Part shown: positions 7,931 through 15,327 of the stretch, piece after piece
How the letters are laid out: every line of letters begins with the position of its first letter
How positions within the stretch are numbered: position 1 is the first letter of the stretch
Source of the DNA: Mucilaginibacter sp. L294
Lineage (GTDB): Bacteria; Bacteroidota; Bacteroidia; Sphingobacteriales; Sphingobacteriaceae
Assembly: GCF_001636615.1 (NCBI RefSeq)
Contig: NZ_LGEK01000007.1
Coordinates: 26,044 to 90,043, forward strand
Direction of reading: 5' to 3'
Length of the DNA: 64,000 nucleotides
Position numbers and translations under genes: made by a program
The notes under the pieces: model-generated
The model's input: only the letters and a program-made list of their open reading frames with translations
The model's database searches: none
Told to the model about the DNA's origin: nothing

Positions 7931-8665
7931 ATGTACGTGTTAGATACTATTACTTGCAAAAATTGCACGAAGCCGGTCACTGATAATTATTGTTCGAATT
8001 GTGGCCATACCAGATCATTAAAAAGGGTAGACGGGCATTACGTTTCACATGAGATTCAACATATCCTGCATTTCGAAAAAGGTATTTTATATACCGTTAA
8101 GGAACTATTGATCCATCCGGGGAGAAGCATCAGGGAATTTATTACCGATAACCGCAACCGCCTGGTAAAACCCATCATTTTTATAATCATCACCTCGCTC
8201 ATCTATTCCTCCATTAATCACTTTTTTCATGTAGAGGAAGGATATATTAATTATACCGGTCCAAAAAAATCTGCAATATTTCAGATCTTTGACTGGGTAG
8301 AAAGCCATTATGGGTACGCCAATATTATCATGGGTGTATTTATTGCGTTTTGGTTAAAGCTGTTTTTTAGAAAATACAACTATAATATTTTCGAGATACT
8401 TATACTTTTATGCTTTGTAATAGGCATGGGGATGCTTATCCTTTCCGTTTTTGCCATTGCTGAAGCCTTGTTGAAGATCAAGCTAATGCAGATATCAACT
8501 GTTATTTGGATGGCCTATTGTACCTGGGCTATCGCTCAGTTTTTTAACGGCAAAAAGGTGTTAGATTACGTAAAATCGTTTTTCGCTTACCTGTTAGGTC
8601 TGCTGACGTTTTCTATAGCTGCTTTTTTGCTGGGGTTTTTGATTGATGTGTTTATTAAACATTAA
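7931..8665 (+). CDS. DUF3667 membrane protein with N-terminal zinc ribbon
   Basis: A 244-residue protein. Residues 8-27 carry two Cys pairs (CKNC and CSNCG), a zinc ribbon. The next part (SHEIQHILHFEKGILYTVKELLIHPG) is the DUF3667 core followed by REFITDNRNRLVKPIIF. At least four hydrophobic segments follow, at about 78-95, 120-140, 150-180 and 215-238. It is an inner-membrane protein of unknown role found across Bacteroidota. It is divergent from the SDR gene. A short GAGGTA-N6-TACCTC repeat sits at 7890-7907 in its upstream region. Confidence 0.82.
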   Translation: MYVLDTITCKNCTKPVTDNYCSNCGHTRSLKRVDGHYVSHEIQHILHFEKGILYTVKELLIHPGRSIREFITDNRNRLVKPIIFIIITSLIYSSINHFFHVEEGYINYTGPKKSAIFQIFDWVESHYGYANIIMGVFIAFWLKLFFRKYNYNIFEILILLCFVIGMGMLILSVFAIAEALLKIKLMQISTVIWMAYCTWAIAQFFNGKKVLDYVKSFFAYLLGLLTFSIAAFLLGFLIDVFIKH

Positions 8666-8674
8666 GCTGAGCTG

Positions 8675-9238
8675 TTACTTAATAATAGGAGGTAGCATTG
8701 CAATCAACTCTTTTTGCAGACTAACCCCTTTATCCGCATTATACCATTGCTGTAATGCTATTTTCTTTTGATCCATCTCCACATGATCTTTTAGCAGTTG
8801 GTTATATAAAACCTGGCATTCGGCAGGCCGCGGCCCCCAAACCGCAAGATCGTTATGGTTATCGTCGGCAATAATTAGTTTTGGGATTGATCTGGTTCCG
8901 TTGGTCAGGTACTGTTCTATCAGGAATGGCTCACTGTCCCTTAGCTGGTAATCAACTTTTATTAACGGGTTCAGTTCAGATAGCCTGTGCAGAAATGGGA
9001 TGATATGGGCCGCATCACCACACCAGGGTTCGGTGATGATTGTCCATCGCTGCTCTTCTTTAATGCTTTCAATAATGGTTGCCAGTTCTTCATTCAGGAT
9101 GCCCACTTTTAACCAGCGTTGTTGCCGCGACCAGTTTAATTTCGCGTAATTCAAATAATCGGCATCCTGGTAAGGTGCCGGTGGGTGCACATTATTTAAA
9201 ATTTGCTGAAAGATTTGCTGGTAGGCTATAAAATGCAT
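8675..9238 (-). CDS. Thioredoxin-family protein (single-Cys active site)
   Basis: A 187-residue protein with a thioredoxin-like fold of the bacillithiol-reductase-like or thioredoxin_9 type. The motif is TEPWCGDAAHIIPFL: a WCGD active site with one Cys instead of CxxC, as is normal for this family. A second fold element is RSIPKLIIADDN, carrying the cis-Pro. The start is taken at the ATG at 9238 (MHFIAYQQIF) because relatives begin there; the ATG at 9268 would add ten residues. It is cytoplasmic and probably acts in thiol exchange or monothiol repair. It stands alone between convergent and divergent neighbours. Confidence 0.75.
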   Translation of the reverse strand: MHFIAYQQIFQQILNNVHPPAPYQDADYLNYAKLNWSRQQRWLKVGILNEELATIIESIKEEQRWTIITEPWCGDAAHIIPFLHRLSELNPLIKVDYQLRDSEPFLIEQYLTNGTRSIPKLIIADDNHNDLAVWGPRPAECQVLYNQLLKDHVEMDQKKIALQQWYNADKGVSLQKELIAMLPPIIK

Positions 9239-9361
9239 AGCATTATACTTCGTCAAAACTTTTCGCATTAACAGATTATTAACTTTTTTTTAATCGCCAG
9301 CTTGTTATTTGTTGCTGTAACCTAAAAATTGTTCGGGTTAAACCTGAATAACATGCTATAT

Positions 9362-10312
9362 ATGAAATTAAACAAATACACCTTTACGGTACTTATTGTC
9401 GCCTGCTTATTTTTCTCATTACCCAGCCAGGCACAAAATCCCATTATTCGTGATATTTATACAGCGGACCCGTCTGCCCATGTTTGGAGTGACGGGAGAT
9501 TATATATTTATCCATCGCACGATGTTGACCCGCCAAGAGGATGCGACCTGATGGATAAATACCATGTATTCTCTACAGATGATATGGTACATTGGAAGGA
9601 TCATGGAGAGATACTTAACGCCAACCAGGTACCCTGGGGGCGCAAGGAGGGTGGCTTTATGTGGGCGCCGGATTGCGCCTATAAAAACGGCCAATATTAT
9701 TTCTACTTCCCGCACCCCAGCGGGGCCGACTGGGACACCACTTGGAAGGTTGGCATTGCCACCAGTACACAGCCTGCCGGTGGTTTTAAAGCACATGGAT
9801 TTCTTGACCTGGGTAAGGACAGCCGCTCGATGATTGACCCATGCATTTTTATGGACGACGACGGACAAGCTTATTTTTATTACGGCGGCGGCAGCAGGTG
9901 TGTAGGCACAAGGTTAAAAGAAAATATGACGGAAATTGCAGAGCCATTGAAAGCAATGACAGGGTTAAAAGACTTTCACGAAGGCACATGGGTGTTCAAA
10001 AGAAACGGTATCTATTACCTTACCTATGCAGATAACCATACCGAAAACGGGAAAGGAGCTAACCGGCTAAACTATGCAACAAGCAAAAGCCCACTTGGGC
10101 CATGGACCTATGGGGGAGTATATCTTGACCCTACGGGGTGCGATACCAGCCACGGCTCGGTAGTTGAATACAAAGGCCAGTGGTATGCATTTTACCACAA
10201 CAGTGTGCTTTCCGGCCGTGGTAACCTGCGCTCAGTTTGCGTGGATAAACTATATTTCAATAATGACGGATCGATACAAAAGGTGGTTCAAACAGGCCTT
10301 CTGAGTAAATAA
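9362..10312 (+). CDS. Exported glycoside hydrolase family 43 enzyme
   Basis: A 316-residue protein with a signal peptide (MKLNKYTFTVLIVACLFF ending near SQAQ). An upstream start at 9329 is possible but adds residues before the signal. The five-bladed propeller residues are visible: general base Asp36 (TADPSAHVW), modulating Asp159 (SMIDPCIFMDDDG) and general acid Glu207 (FHEGTWVFKRNG). The MWAPDCAYKNGQYYFYF stretch is typical of GH43 arabinosidases and xylosidases. It probably releases arabinose or xylose residues in the periplasm or outside. No SusCD pair is nearby, so it is not in a classic utilisation locus. Confidence 0.88.
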   Translation: MKLNKYTFTVLIVACLFFSLPSQAQNPIIRDIYTADPSAHVWSDGRLYIYPSHDVDPPRGCDLMDKYHVFSTDDMVHWKDHGEILNANQVPWGRKEGGFMWAPDCAYKNGQYYFYFPHPSGADWDTTWKVGIATSTQPAGGFKAHGFLDLGKDSRSMIDPCIFMDDDGQAYFYYGGGSRCVGTRLKENMTEIAEPLKAMTGLKDFHEGTWVFKRNGIYYLTYADNHTENGKGANRLNYATSKSPLGPWTYGGVYLDPTGCDTSHGSVVEYKGQWYAFYHNSVLSGRGNLRSVCVDKLYFNNDGSIQKVVQTGLLSK

Positions 10313-10346
10313 TGATATAAGTATTGGCCCGCCAGGATTTTGCAAT

Positions 10347-10384
10347 AAAAAAGCGATCAGTGTAATCCACCTGATCGCTTTTTT
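10347..10384 (+). terminator. Intrinsic terminator after GH43
   Basis: A 14-bp perfect stem (10347-10360 and 10371-10384) with a 10-base loop. The right arm ends in six T residues. It lies 34 bp after the GH43 stop and would work in both directions. Confidence 0.85.
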
Positions 10385-10548
10385 GCTTTTCAATAAGTCT
10401 ATTAATTTGCCATTTTACAACATGCCAGGAACGACCGACGATTGCCGGATACTTATTTCCTATCCTTATTTGCTTCCTTCTCAAGCATAGTAAATATCGA
10501 AAAACTTATATTTCTCGATATTTGGTAAATGACGTACGCCCGAAGCGC

Positions 10549-11517
10549 TCAAAGCTCTTGAAACGCAATAACCGGGTTTTTGATCGGTTTAACAGTTCTT
10601 AAATAAGCATATATAGCTGCAAGATCATTGGCTTTCATTCCAGCGTACATATACCATGGCATTGGTATTTGTGGATCGCCGGGGTTAAGTTTAGCCGCTT
10701 GCTTTTCTTTACCTTCAAAGCTTTTAAATCGTTGGATGAATATATCTTTACTCCATGATCCAATACCGGTTAGCTTATCCGGTGTGATATTTGCAGAATA
10801 TACAATACCTCCCTGCTGTTTAAATTCCATTCCACCGCCAAACGCTGTCCCAGGGATGATATCCCCATGATATCTTTTACTATGACAATCTACACAAGCC
10901 GCTGCGTTAACAAGGTAAGCGCCATACTTGATGGTATCATTTTCCGATGGTCGCTTACCCAAATTTGCCTTATGCGGCATGGTATTAATGATAAAATTGA
11001 CCGGGAAGTCAATTTCAGATGCCGGTATGTTTTTTTTAATTGCGGGAATTGAACGCAAATAAGCAATAATGCTATACACGTCTTCTTTATCCATCTGCCC
11101 TATATGACCCCAGGGCATTAGTGGAAAGATGGCTTTGCCAAATTTGTTCTCCCCGGTAGTTAGCGCCCTGAATATTTCGCCATCTGTCCAACTAATTAAT
11201 TTATAAGGGGTTATGTTAGATGCGTAAAACTTACCGGGAAGGCCCATCTGCTGATCAAACTTTTCTCCTCCAGCCCCGAAGCCACCCACCACCGGGCCTC
11301 CGTACAAACCCTCGTCCTTGGTGCTGTGGCAATCCATACAAGCTGAAACGTGGTTGGCTAAATAATCGCCGCGTTTTATCCGTTCTGCTGTGCGTTCTAT
11401 TTTAATTTGAGGCGCTGTGCCAGTGTTTGGTAATGCTACCTTAACATAAGTGCCTGTGGCAGCCACTACTACCAACAATCCGAGTAGGATAAATCCAATT
11501 ACTTTTACTGCTTTCAT
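10549..11517 (-). CDS. Diheme c-type cytochrome, membrane anchored
   Basis: A 322-residue protein when started at MKAVKVIGFILLG, giving an N-terminal membrane anchor at about 5-27. The in-frame start at 11598 adds 27 hydrophilic residues and is less likely. Two CxxCH heme sites are present, CMDCH at 60-64 and CVDCH at 208-212, each followed by a GG-rich segment and an NITP motif (residues 101 and C-terminal domain). Distal Met candidates are in FPLMPWGHI and QIPMPWYMYAG. The two domains look duplicated. It is predicted to be periplasmic, anchored in the inner membrane, transferring electrons to a terminal acceptor; the partner dehydrogenase is not encoded nearby. Confidence 0.87.
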   Translation of the reverse strand: MKAVKVIGFILLGLLVVVAATGTYVKVALPNTGTAPQIKIERTAERIKRGDYLANHVSACMDCHSTKDEGLYGGPVVGGFGAGGEKFDQQMGLPGKFYASNITPYKLISWTDGEIFRALTTGENKFGKAIFPLMPWGHIGQMDKEDVYSIIAYLRSIPAIKKNIPASEIDFPVNFIINTMPHKANLGKRPSENDTIKYGAYLVNAAACVDCHSKRYHGDIIPGTAFGGGMEFKQQGGIVYSANITPDKLTGIGSWSKDIFIQRFKSFEGKEKQAAKLNPGDPQIPMPWYMYAGMKANDLAAIYAYLRTVKPIKNPVIAFQEL

Positions 11518-11684
11518 ATTATGCTGATTTGTGCTTATATGTTTTAATGACATAAAAAAATGGGTGGAAGCCTTTTGATGTTTTGCTGATTTTTTCACTA
11601 AGCAGGCCCTTAGTTACTGATGTAAATTGCTGCCCTTTGTAGGTTTTATCACCAATAAGACCTTTTGTTTGCAGCTCCATCTTA

Positions 11685-12341
11685 TTAATTTTCAGAAATA
11701 GTAGGGCTTTTCATATCGTACTTATCAGATTTTACGATATCAAGAATGAATTTAGCTACACTTTGCCTGCTGATTTGTAAACTTGGCTTAGGGGAGTTGT
11801 TAAAACTCACCTTTAAAGTTTTTATCTTTTGGGAATCATTTAAGGCAACAGGCCGTACAGCCGTCCAGTTTAAGTCTGAATTGGCTAATAGTTTTTCCTC
11901 TCTTTCGTGTTCTGCGTAAACAGGGCCCATGTTGGTATAGTCAATTAACCATCTGAGCCAAAAAGGTATATCTTTTTTGCTGTCCCCAACACCCCACGCA
12001 GAGACTGTAATTAACCGTTTTAGGCCTTGTTGATCCGCTTCGGCTATCGCATTTTTTATACTTTCAGATATGAAATTTTTGGCGGTTATTAATTTAGACC
12101 AGGGAGCATCTGAGGCTCTGACGATACCCAAAGCACTTATTATTAAATCACAACCCTGCATTGCAGCCGATAAATCTGCTCTGCGGGTAGGTGTTCCCTG
12201 GTATACTTTAATTGATTTTGAACTAAAGGATATTTTGTTTTTATCTCGCACCAAAACATTTAAATCATAACCTTGCTTTAGTGCCTCTTCAACAATAAGA
12301 CGACCGGTTCTACCAGTGGCCCCTAAAATGAGTATTTTCAT
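11685..12341 (-). CDS. NAD(P)-binding (NmrA-like, SDR_a5) protein
   Basis: A 218-residue atypical SDR. GATGRTG at residues 7-13 is the nucleotide-binding loop, followed by DLNVLVRDKNK at strand 2. Further motifs are CDLIISALG and RLITVSAWGVGDS. There is no YxxxK catalytic pair, as in NmrA-like and flavin-reductase-like members. It is cytoplasmic and probably binds NADP(H) for reduction or redox sensing. It lies downstream of another SDR-fold gene on the same strand, 80 bp apart, and both may be under the divergent HxlR regulator. Confidence 0.8.
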   Translation of the reverse strand: MKILILGATGRTGRLIVEEALKQGYDLNVLVRDKNKISFSSKSIKVYQGTPTRRADLSAAMQGCDLIISALGIVRASDAPWSKLITAKNFISESIKNAIAEADQQGLKRLITVSAWGVGDSKKDIPFWLRWLIDYTNMGPVYAEHEREEKLLANSDLNWTAVRPVALNDSQKIKTLKVSFNNSPKPSLQISRQSVAKFILDIVKSDKYDMKSPTISEN

Positions 12342-12421
12342 AATATTTATTTACTTGTTTGTTAATTCATTTATTGAACACAAACTATTTTTATCTTTTT
12401 ATTTTATTTTTTGAGTGCCCG

Positions 12422-13018
12422 TTACAACACTTTATAGATCTGACCGGTTTGTCCGCCCAAAACGCTTTTGACATAAGCCTGTGTAACCCGGCTCATGGTA
12501 ACCGGAACGTGTCCAGGGAAATATGAAAAATAGGCTGTAGATTCTTCAACTATATCAGGACCGACCGCATTTATACGCACTCCATTCTCCAGCTCTATTG
12601 CTGCACCCTTTACAAATCCATTGATCGCTCCATTCATCGTACTGATGTTTGCTCCCATTGCAATGGGGTCATCGGCTAATGCGCCTGATGTTAAAGTAAA
12701 CGACCCTTTCGGATTAATGTAATGCTGGCCGATCAATACCAGGTTAACCTGGCCCATCAATTTGCTGTTAACGCCAATCCTGAAATCAGCATCCTTCATA
12801 CTTGTTAAAGGCCCGAACTGCGCGTCCCCGGCAGCGCAAATTAAGGCGTCAAATTTTCCGGCCTGTTTGTAAAAGTTTTCTATCGACTCGGTTGATGATA
12901 TATCTACCTGAATATCGGCACTTTTTGAACCGGCTTTAATTATTTCATGATCTTTTTGTAATGCGGCGGTTACGTGTTTTCCGATGGTACCTGTGGCACC
13001 TATAATTAATATTTTCAT
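12422..13018 (-). CDS. Short-chain dehydrogenase family protein lacking YxxxK
   Basis: A 198-residue protein starting MKILIIGATGTIGKH; GATGTIG is the nucleotide-binding loop. CAAGDAQFG replaces the NNAG motif and LTSGALADDP gives the Ser. Where Tyr-xxx-Lys should follow, the sequence reads NISTMNGAINGFVKGAA with no Tyr. This matches a small SDR branch named only as short chain dehydrogenase, so the change is probably family-wide. The C-terminal RINAVGPDIVEES is standard. Start ATG at 13018 is preferred to 13036. It is divergent from the HxlR regulator across two operator sites and is probably its target. Confidence 0.8.
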   Translation of the reverse strand: MKILIIGATGTIGKHVTAALQKDHEIIKAGSKSADIQVDISSTESIENFYKQAGKFDALICAAGDAQFGPLTSMKDADFRIGVNSKLMGQVNLVLIGQHYINPKGSFTLTSGALADDPIAMGANISTMNGAINGFVKGAAIELENGVRINAVGPDIVEESTAYFSYFPGHVPVTMSRVTQAYVKSVLGGQTGQIYKVL

Positions 13019-13052
13019 ATTCAATTTTTTTAACAAAATTCATCCATAACTT

Positions 13053-13092
13053 TACCTTTGTCAAGTAATGGCACATTTGTCAAGTATTGACA
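13053..13092 (+). promoter_or_regulatory. Two direct-repeated palindromic operators and a -7 box between SDR and hxlR
   Basis: TGTCAAGTATTGACA (13078-13092) is a palindrome, TGTCAA-N3-TTGACA. A second, half-degenerate copy, TGTCAAGTAATGGCA, is at 13059-13073, 19 bp earlier. A TAnnTTTG -7 box (TACCTTTG, 13053-13060) for the plus-strand regulator overlaps the first copy by two bases. The arrangement fits autoregulation and control of the divergent SDR by the HxlR protein. Confidence 0.65.
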
Positions 13093-13119
13093 TTAAAGAC
13101 ACTAATACACATTATCAGT

Positions 13120-13464
13120 ATGTTAGCAGAAAAAATAATTGAAAAAAAAGTAGAGTTGGATTGTGATTGTTCAATAATAGGTTCAATCAATATCATAAGC
13201 GGCAAATGGAAACCCGTTATTATCTGGATGTTATTATCGGGCCCCAGGCGATTTGGTGAGCTGCATAAAGCCGTTCAAGGTATAGCACTAAAGGTTTTAT
13301 CCAGGCATTTAAAGGAACTGGAAGCGGATGGTATCATTAGTCGAAAAGTTTATGCCGAAGTCCCGCCAAAGGTGGAGTACACACTCACCGAAAAGGGGAT
13401 GTCGCTCAACGATGTGATGCAGCTATTAGCCGAATGGGGTAAAAAAAATGTAGTAGCCGAATAG
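13120..13464 (+). CDS. HxlR-family winged-helix regulator
   Basis: A 114-residue single-domain regulator starting at ATG 13120 (MLAEKIIEKK). A TTG at 13087 in frame falls inside the operator and is rejected. The HxlR core is clear: CDCSIIGSINIISGKWKPVII, then RRFGELHKAVQGIALKVLSRHLKELE as the recognition region, then the wing KVEYTLTEKG. The two Cys at the start (CDC) resemble the redox-sensing Cys in HypR/YodB relatives. Divergent NAD(P)-binding genes and nearby palindromes suggest it senses electrophile or redox stress and controls them; this is an inference. Confidence 0.87.
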   Translation: MLAEKIIEKKVELDCDCSIIGSINIISGKWKPVIIWMLLSGPRRFGELHKAVQGIALKVLSRHLKELEADGIISRKVYAEVPPKVEYTLTEKGMSLNDVMQLLAEWGKKNVVAE

Positions 13465-13511
13465 ACTTTTAGGATATTTCAAAGAATACCTTCGCTATCG
13501 TGGGGATAAAA

Positions 13512-13543
13512 AAAATCGCAAGTACTTGGGTACTTGCGATTTT
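13512..13543. terminator. Bidirectional terminator between hxlR and tRNA-Leu
   Basis: A 14-bp perfect stem, 13512-13525 and 13530-13543, with loop TTGG and A/T tails on both sides. It lies 4 bp after the 3' end of tRNA-Leu on the minus strand and 47 bp after hxlR on the plus strand. Confidence 0.8.
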
Positions 13544-13547
13544 GATG

Positions 13548-13632
13548 TACTCAGAGCGGGAATCGAACCCGCACTCCTTTAACGGGAACAGGATTTTAAG
13601 TCCTGCGTGTCTACCAGTTCCACCATCTGAGC
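13548..13632 (-). tRNA. tRNA-Leu (anticodon UAA)
   Basis: The minus strand folds as an 85-nt class II tRNA. The acceptor GCTCAGA pairs with TCTGAGT (one G-U). The D arm contains GGTGG...GGTAGAC. The anticodon stem CAGGA/TCCTG frames loop CTTAAAA, giving anticodon TAA. A long variable arm follows and the T arm has GGTTCGATTCC. The discriminator is A and CCA is not encoded. Confidence 0.95.
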
Positions 13633-13691
13633 AGGTGTTGTGATCATGCTTGTTTAATTTCACCCAAGCCGGTGATTAACCTTTTAACAAT

Positions 13692-13717
13692 AAATCCCTC
13701 CGATAAGGAAGGGATTT
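13692..13717 (-). terminator. Hairpin between the two tRNA genes
   Basis: AAATCCCT (13692-13699) pairs with AGGGATTT (13710-13717), immediately after the 3' end of tRNA-Gly on the minus strand. It could end or attenuate tRNA-Gly transcription. Confidence 0.55.
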
Positions 13718-13718
13718 G

Positions 13719-13791
<73 letters not shown>

Positions 13792-13891
13792 GTTGGTATT
13801 TTCCTACTTAGCATTACTGCGTTTGCGGGAGTGCAAATATAGACAGAAATGAATGTTCTGCAAGGAAAAATTAAACTTTTTTTAAAGTTTT

Positions 13892-14374
13892 TTATAACTC
13901 GCTGTTTTTCAAAACCTCTGCGGCAAGCTCAGGTTCAAAACCACGGCTTAAAGCATACTGCTGCAGTTTATACCTGCGTTTATATGGGTCTTTTTCTATT
14001 AACGTGGCTTCTTTTTTTTCAATTAATCGCGTTAATGCACCCATGTAATCGCTGGCATCAATGATTAAAAGCGCCTTTTTTATCAGTATGGGCGATACAT
14101 TTTTTAATTTTAAGCCTTGTTTTATCTTAATGCGGCCCCATGCTTTCTGGCTGAATTTGCCTTTTACGTAAGCTTTGGCAAAGCGTTCCTCGTTAAGGTA
14201 ATTCTCTTCAATCAGCCTGATAATAATGTTTTCTACGGCATCTGTCCAAAGCCCCCACTCGTACAGTTTGTTGCGCACTTCCTGCTGCGAACGCTCCTGG
14301 TAAGCGCAGTAATGTTCGGCCTTCGCCGTAGCCACATTTACATCGGTGATTTTTATTTTTTTAGGGGCATCCAT
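13892..14374 (-). CDS. recX: RecX-family regulatory protein
   Basis: A 160-residue protein with the three-helix repeats of RecX: an N-terminal CAYQERSQQEVRNKLYEWGL repeat, then LIEENYLNEERFAKAYVKGK, a hallmark, then SQKAWGRIKIKQGLKLKNVS. The C-terminal repeat ends YALSRGFEPELAAEVLK. RecX binds RecA filaments and limits recombination activity. The start is taken at ATG 14374; a TTG nine bases upstream is less likely. It is not adjacent to recA. A short AT-rich hairpin (13873-13890) lies right after its stop. Confidence 0.9.
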   Translation of the reverse strand: MDAPKKIKITDVNVATAKAEHYCAYQERSQQEVRNKLYEWGLWTDAVENIIIRLIEENYLNEERFAKAYVKGKFSQKAWGRIKIKQGLKLKNVSPILIKKALLIIDASDYMGALTRLIEKKEATLIEKDPYKRRYKLQQYALSRGFEPELAAEVLKNSEL

Positions 14375-14409
14375 CAAAATCAAAATTCGTTAAAATTATG
14401 CGATATTAT

Positions 14410-15153
14410 TTACCCGGTTACCGATTTGATAAACAAAAACACCCCTATACCCAACAAAACAAAATAGATGTATTTGAAAAAGCTATCGCCTTGTAAGCGA
14501 TGGTTTATCATCCGGCCTAAAAAAACGGCTGGCAATAGCACGGGTAAACTCCATAAATAATAATGTATCACAGCCGGAACAAGCAAGCCCTCAAACCAAT
14601 AACCTATGATGCCTACAACACTGGCAACTAAAAAATATCCCTGTAATGTTGCCCTGAAATGCTGGGCCGACCAACGCCTTTTAGCGCCATAAATAACAAG
14701 CGGGGGCCCATTAATGCCGTATGCACCGCCAAGTACGCCTGCCAACAGGCCACATGTAAAAAGCCATATAAAATTGTCGGTCTTTAGTTCTTTAAGTTGT
14801 TTGCCTATCAGTAAATACAGGGAGAATATGATAATGACAGCTCCCAGTACGGCTTTTACAACTTGCTCGTTTAAATGCAGCAGGCCTATTAGGCCTAACG
14901 GGATGCCAATAAGGGTGTATAGTATGAGCCCGCCGGCGCTACGAAAGTGGATCTTGTTCCAATCCTGGGCCACTACAACCGCGGCAATGGTTATTGATAC
15001 CAATACCGAAAGTGGTACGGCTACATTAAGGGGGATCCATAAGGCTAATAATGGTACTGCAACAAGCGATTCGCCAAAACCAAAGGCTGATCTGAAAACG
15101 GTGGCAATAAAAATAACGGCTAAAATATTGATAATAACAGGGTCTGAATACAT
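14410..15153 (-). CDS. TauE/SafE-family sulfite exporter-like permease
   Basis: A 247-residue integral membrane protein with about eight TM segments. The N-terminal half carries FGFGESLVAVPLLALWI, the family's GxGxxxxxxP-type motif, and the second half repeats a related GGAYGINGPPLVIYG segment. TauE/SafE proteins move sulfite, sulfonates or other organic anions across the inner membrane; the substrate here is not predictable. It lies upstream of recX on the same strand, 35 bp apart, so both may share a transcript. Confidence 0.88.
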   Translation of the reverse strand: MYSDPVIINILAVIFIATVFRSAFGFGESLVAVPLLALWIPLNVAVPLSVLVSITIAAVVVAQDWNKIHFRSAGGLILYTLIGIPLGLIGLLHLNEQVVKAVLGAVIIIFSLYLLIGKQLKELKTDNFIWLFTCGLLAGVLGGAYGINGPPLVIYGAKRRWSAQHFRATLQGYFLVASVVGIIGYWFEGLLVPAVIHYYLWSLPVLLPAVFLGRMINHRLQGDSFFKYIYFVLLGIGVFLFIKSVTG

Positions 15154-15327
15154 CTGGTTTTTGGTGGACGATAAGCTTAAATATACCCAATTTTGAGCGT
15201 TTTTTAAAGCTGTAGCCTTAATATATCCTCATTTTTACACTCCTTTTTCAGGTTAAAACCCGTAGGCATTTTTAATATTTTATTTTACTTAATATTAAAT
15301 CCATCAAAAGTGTACGATATTCGTGTC

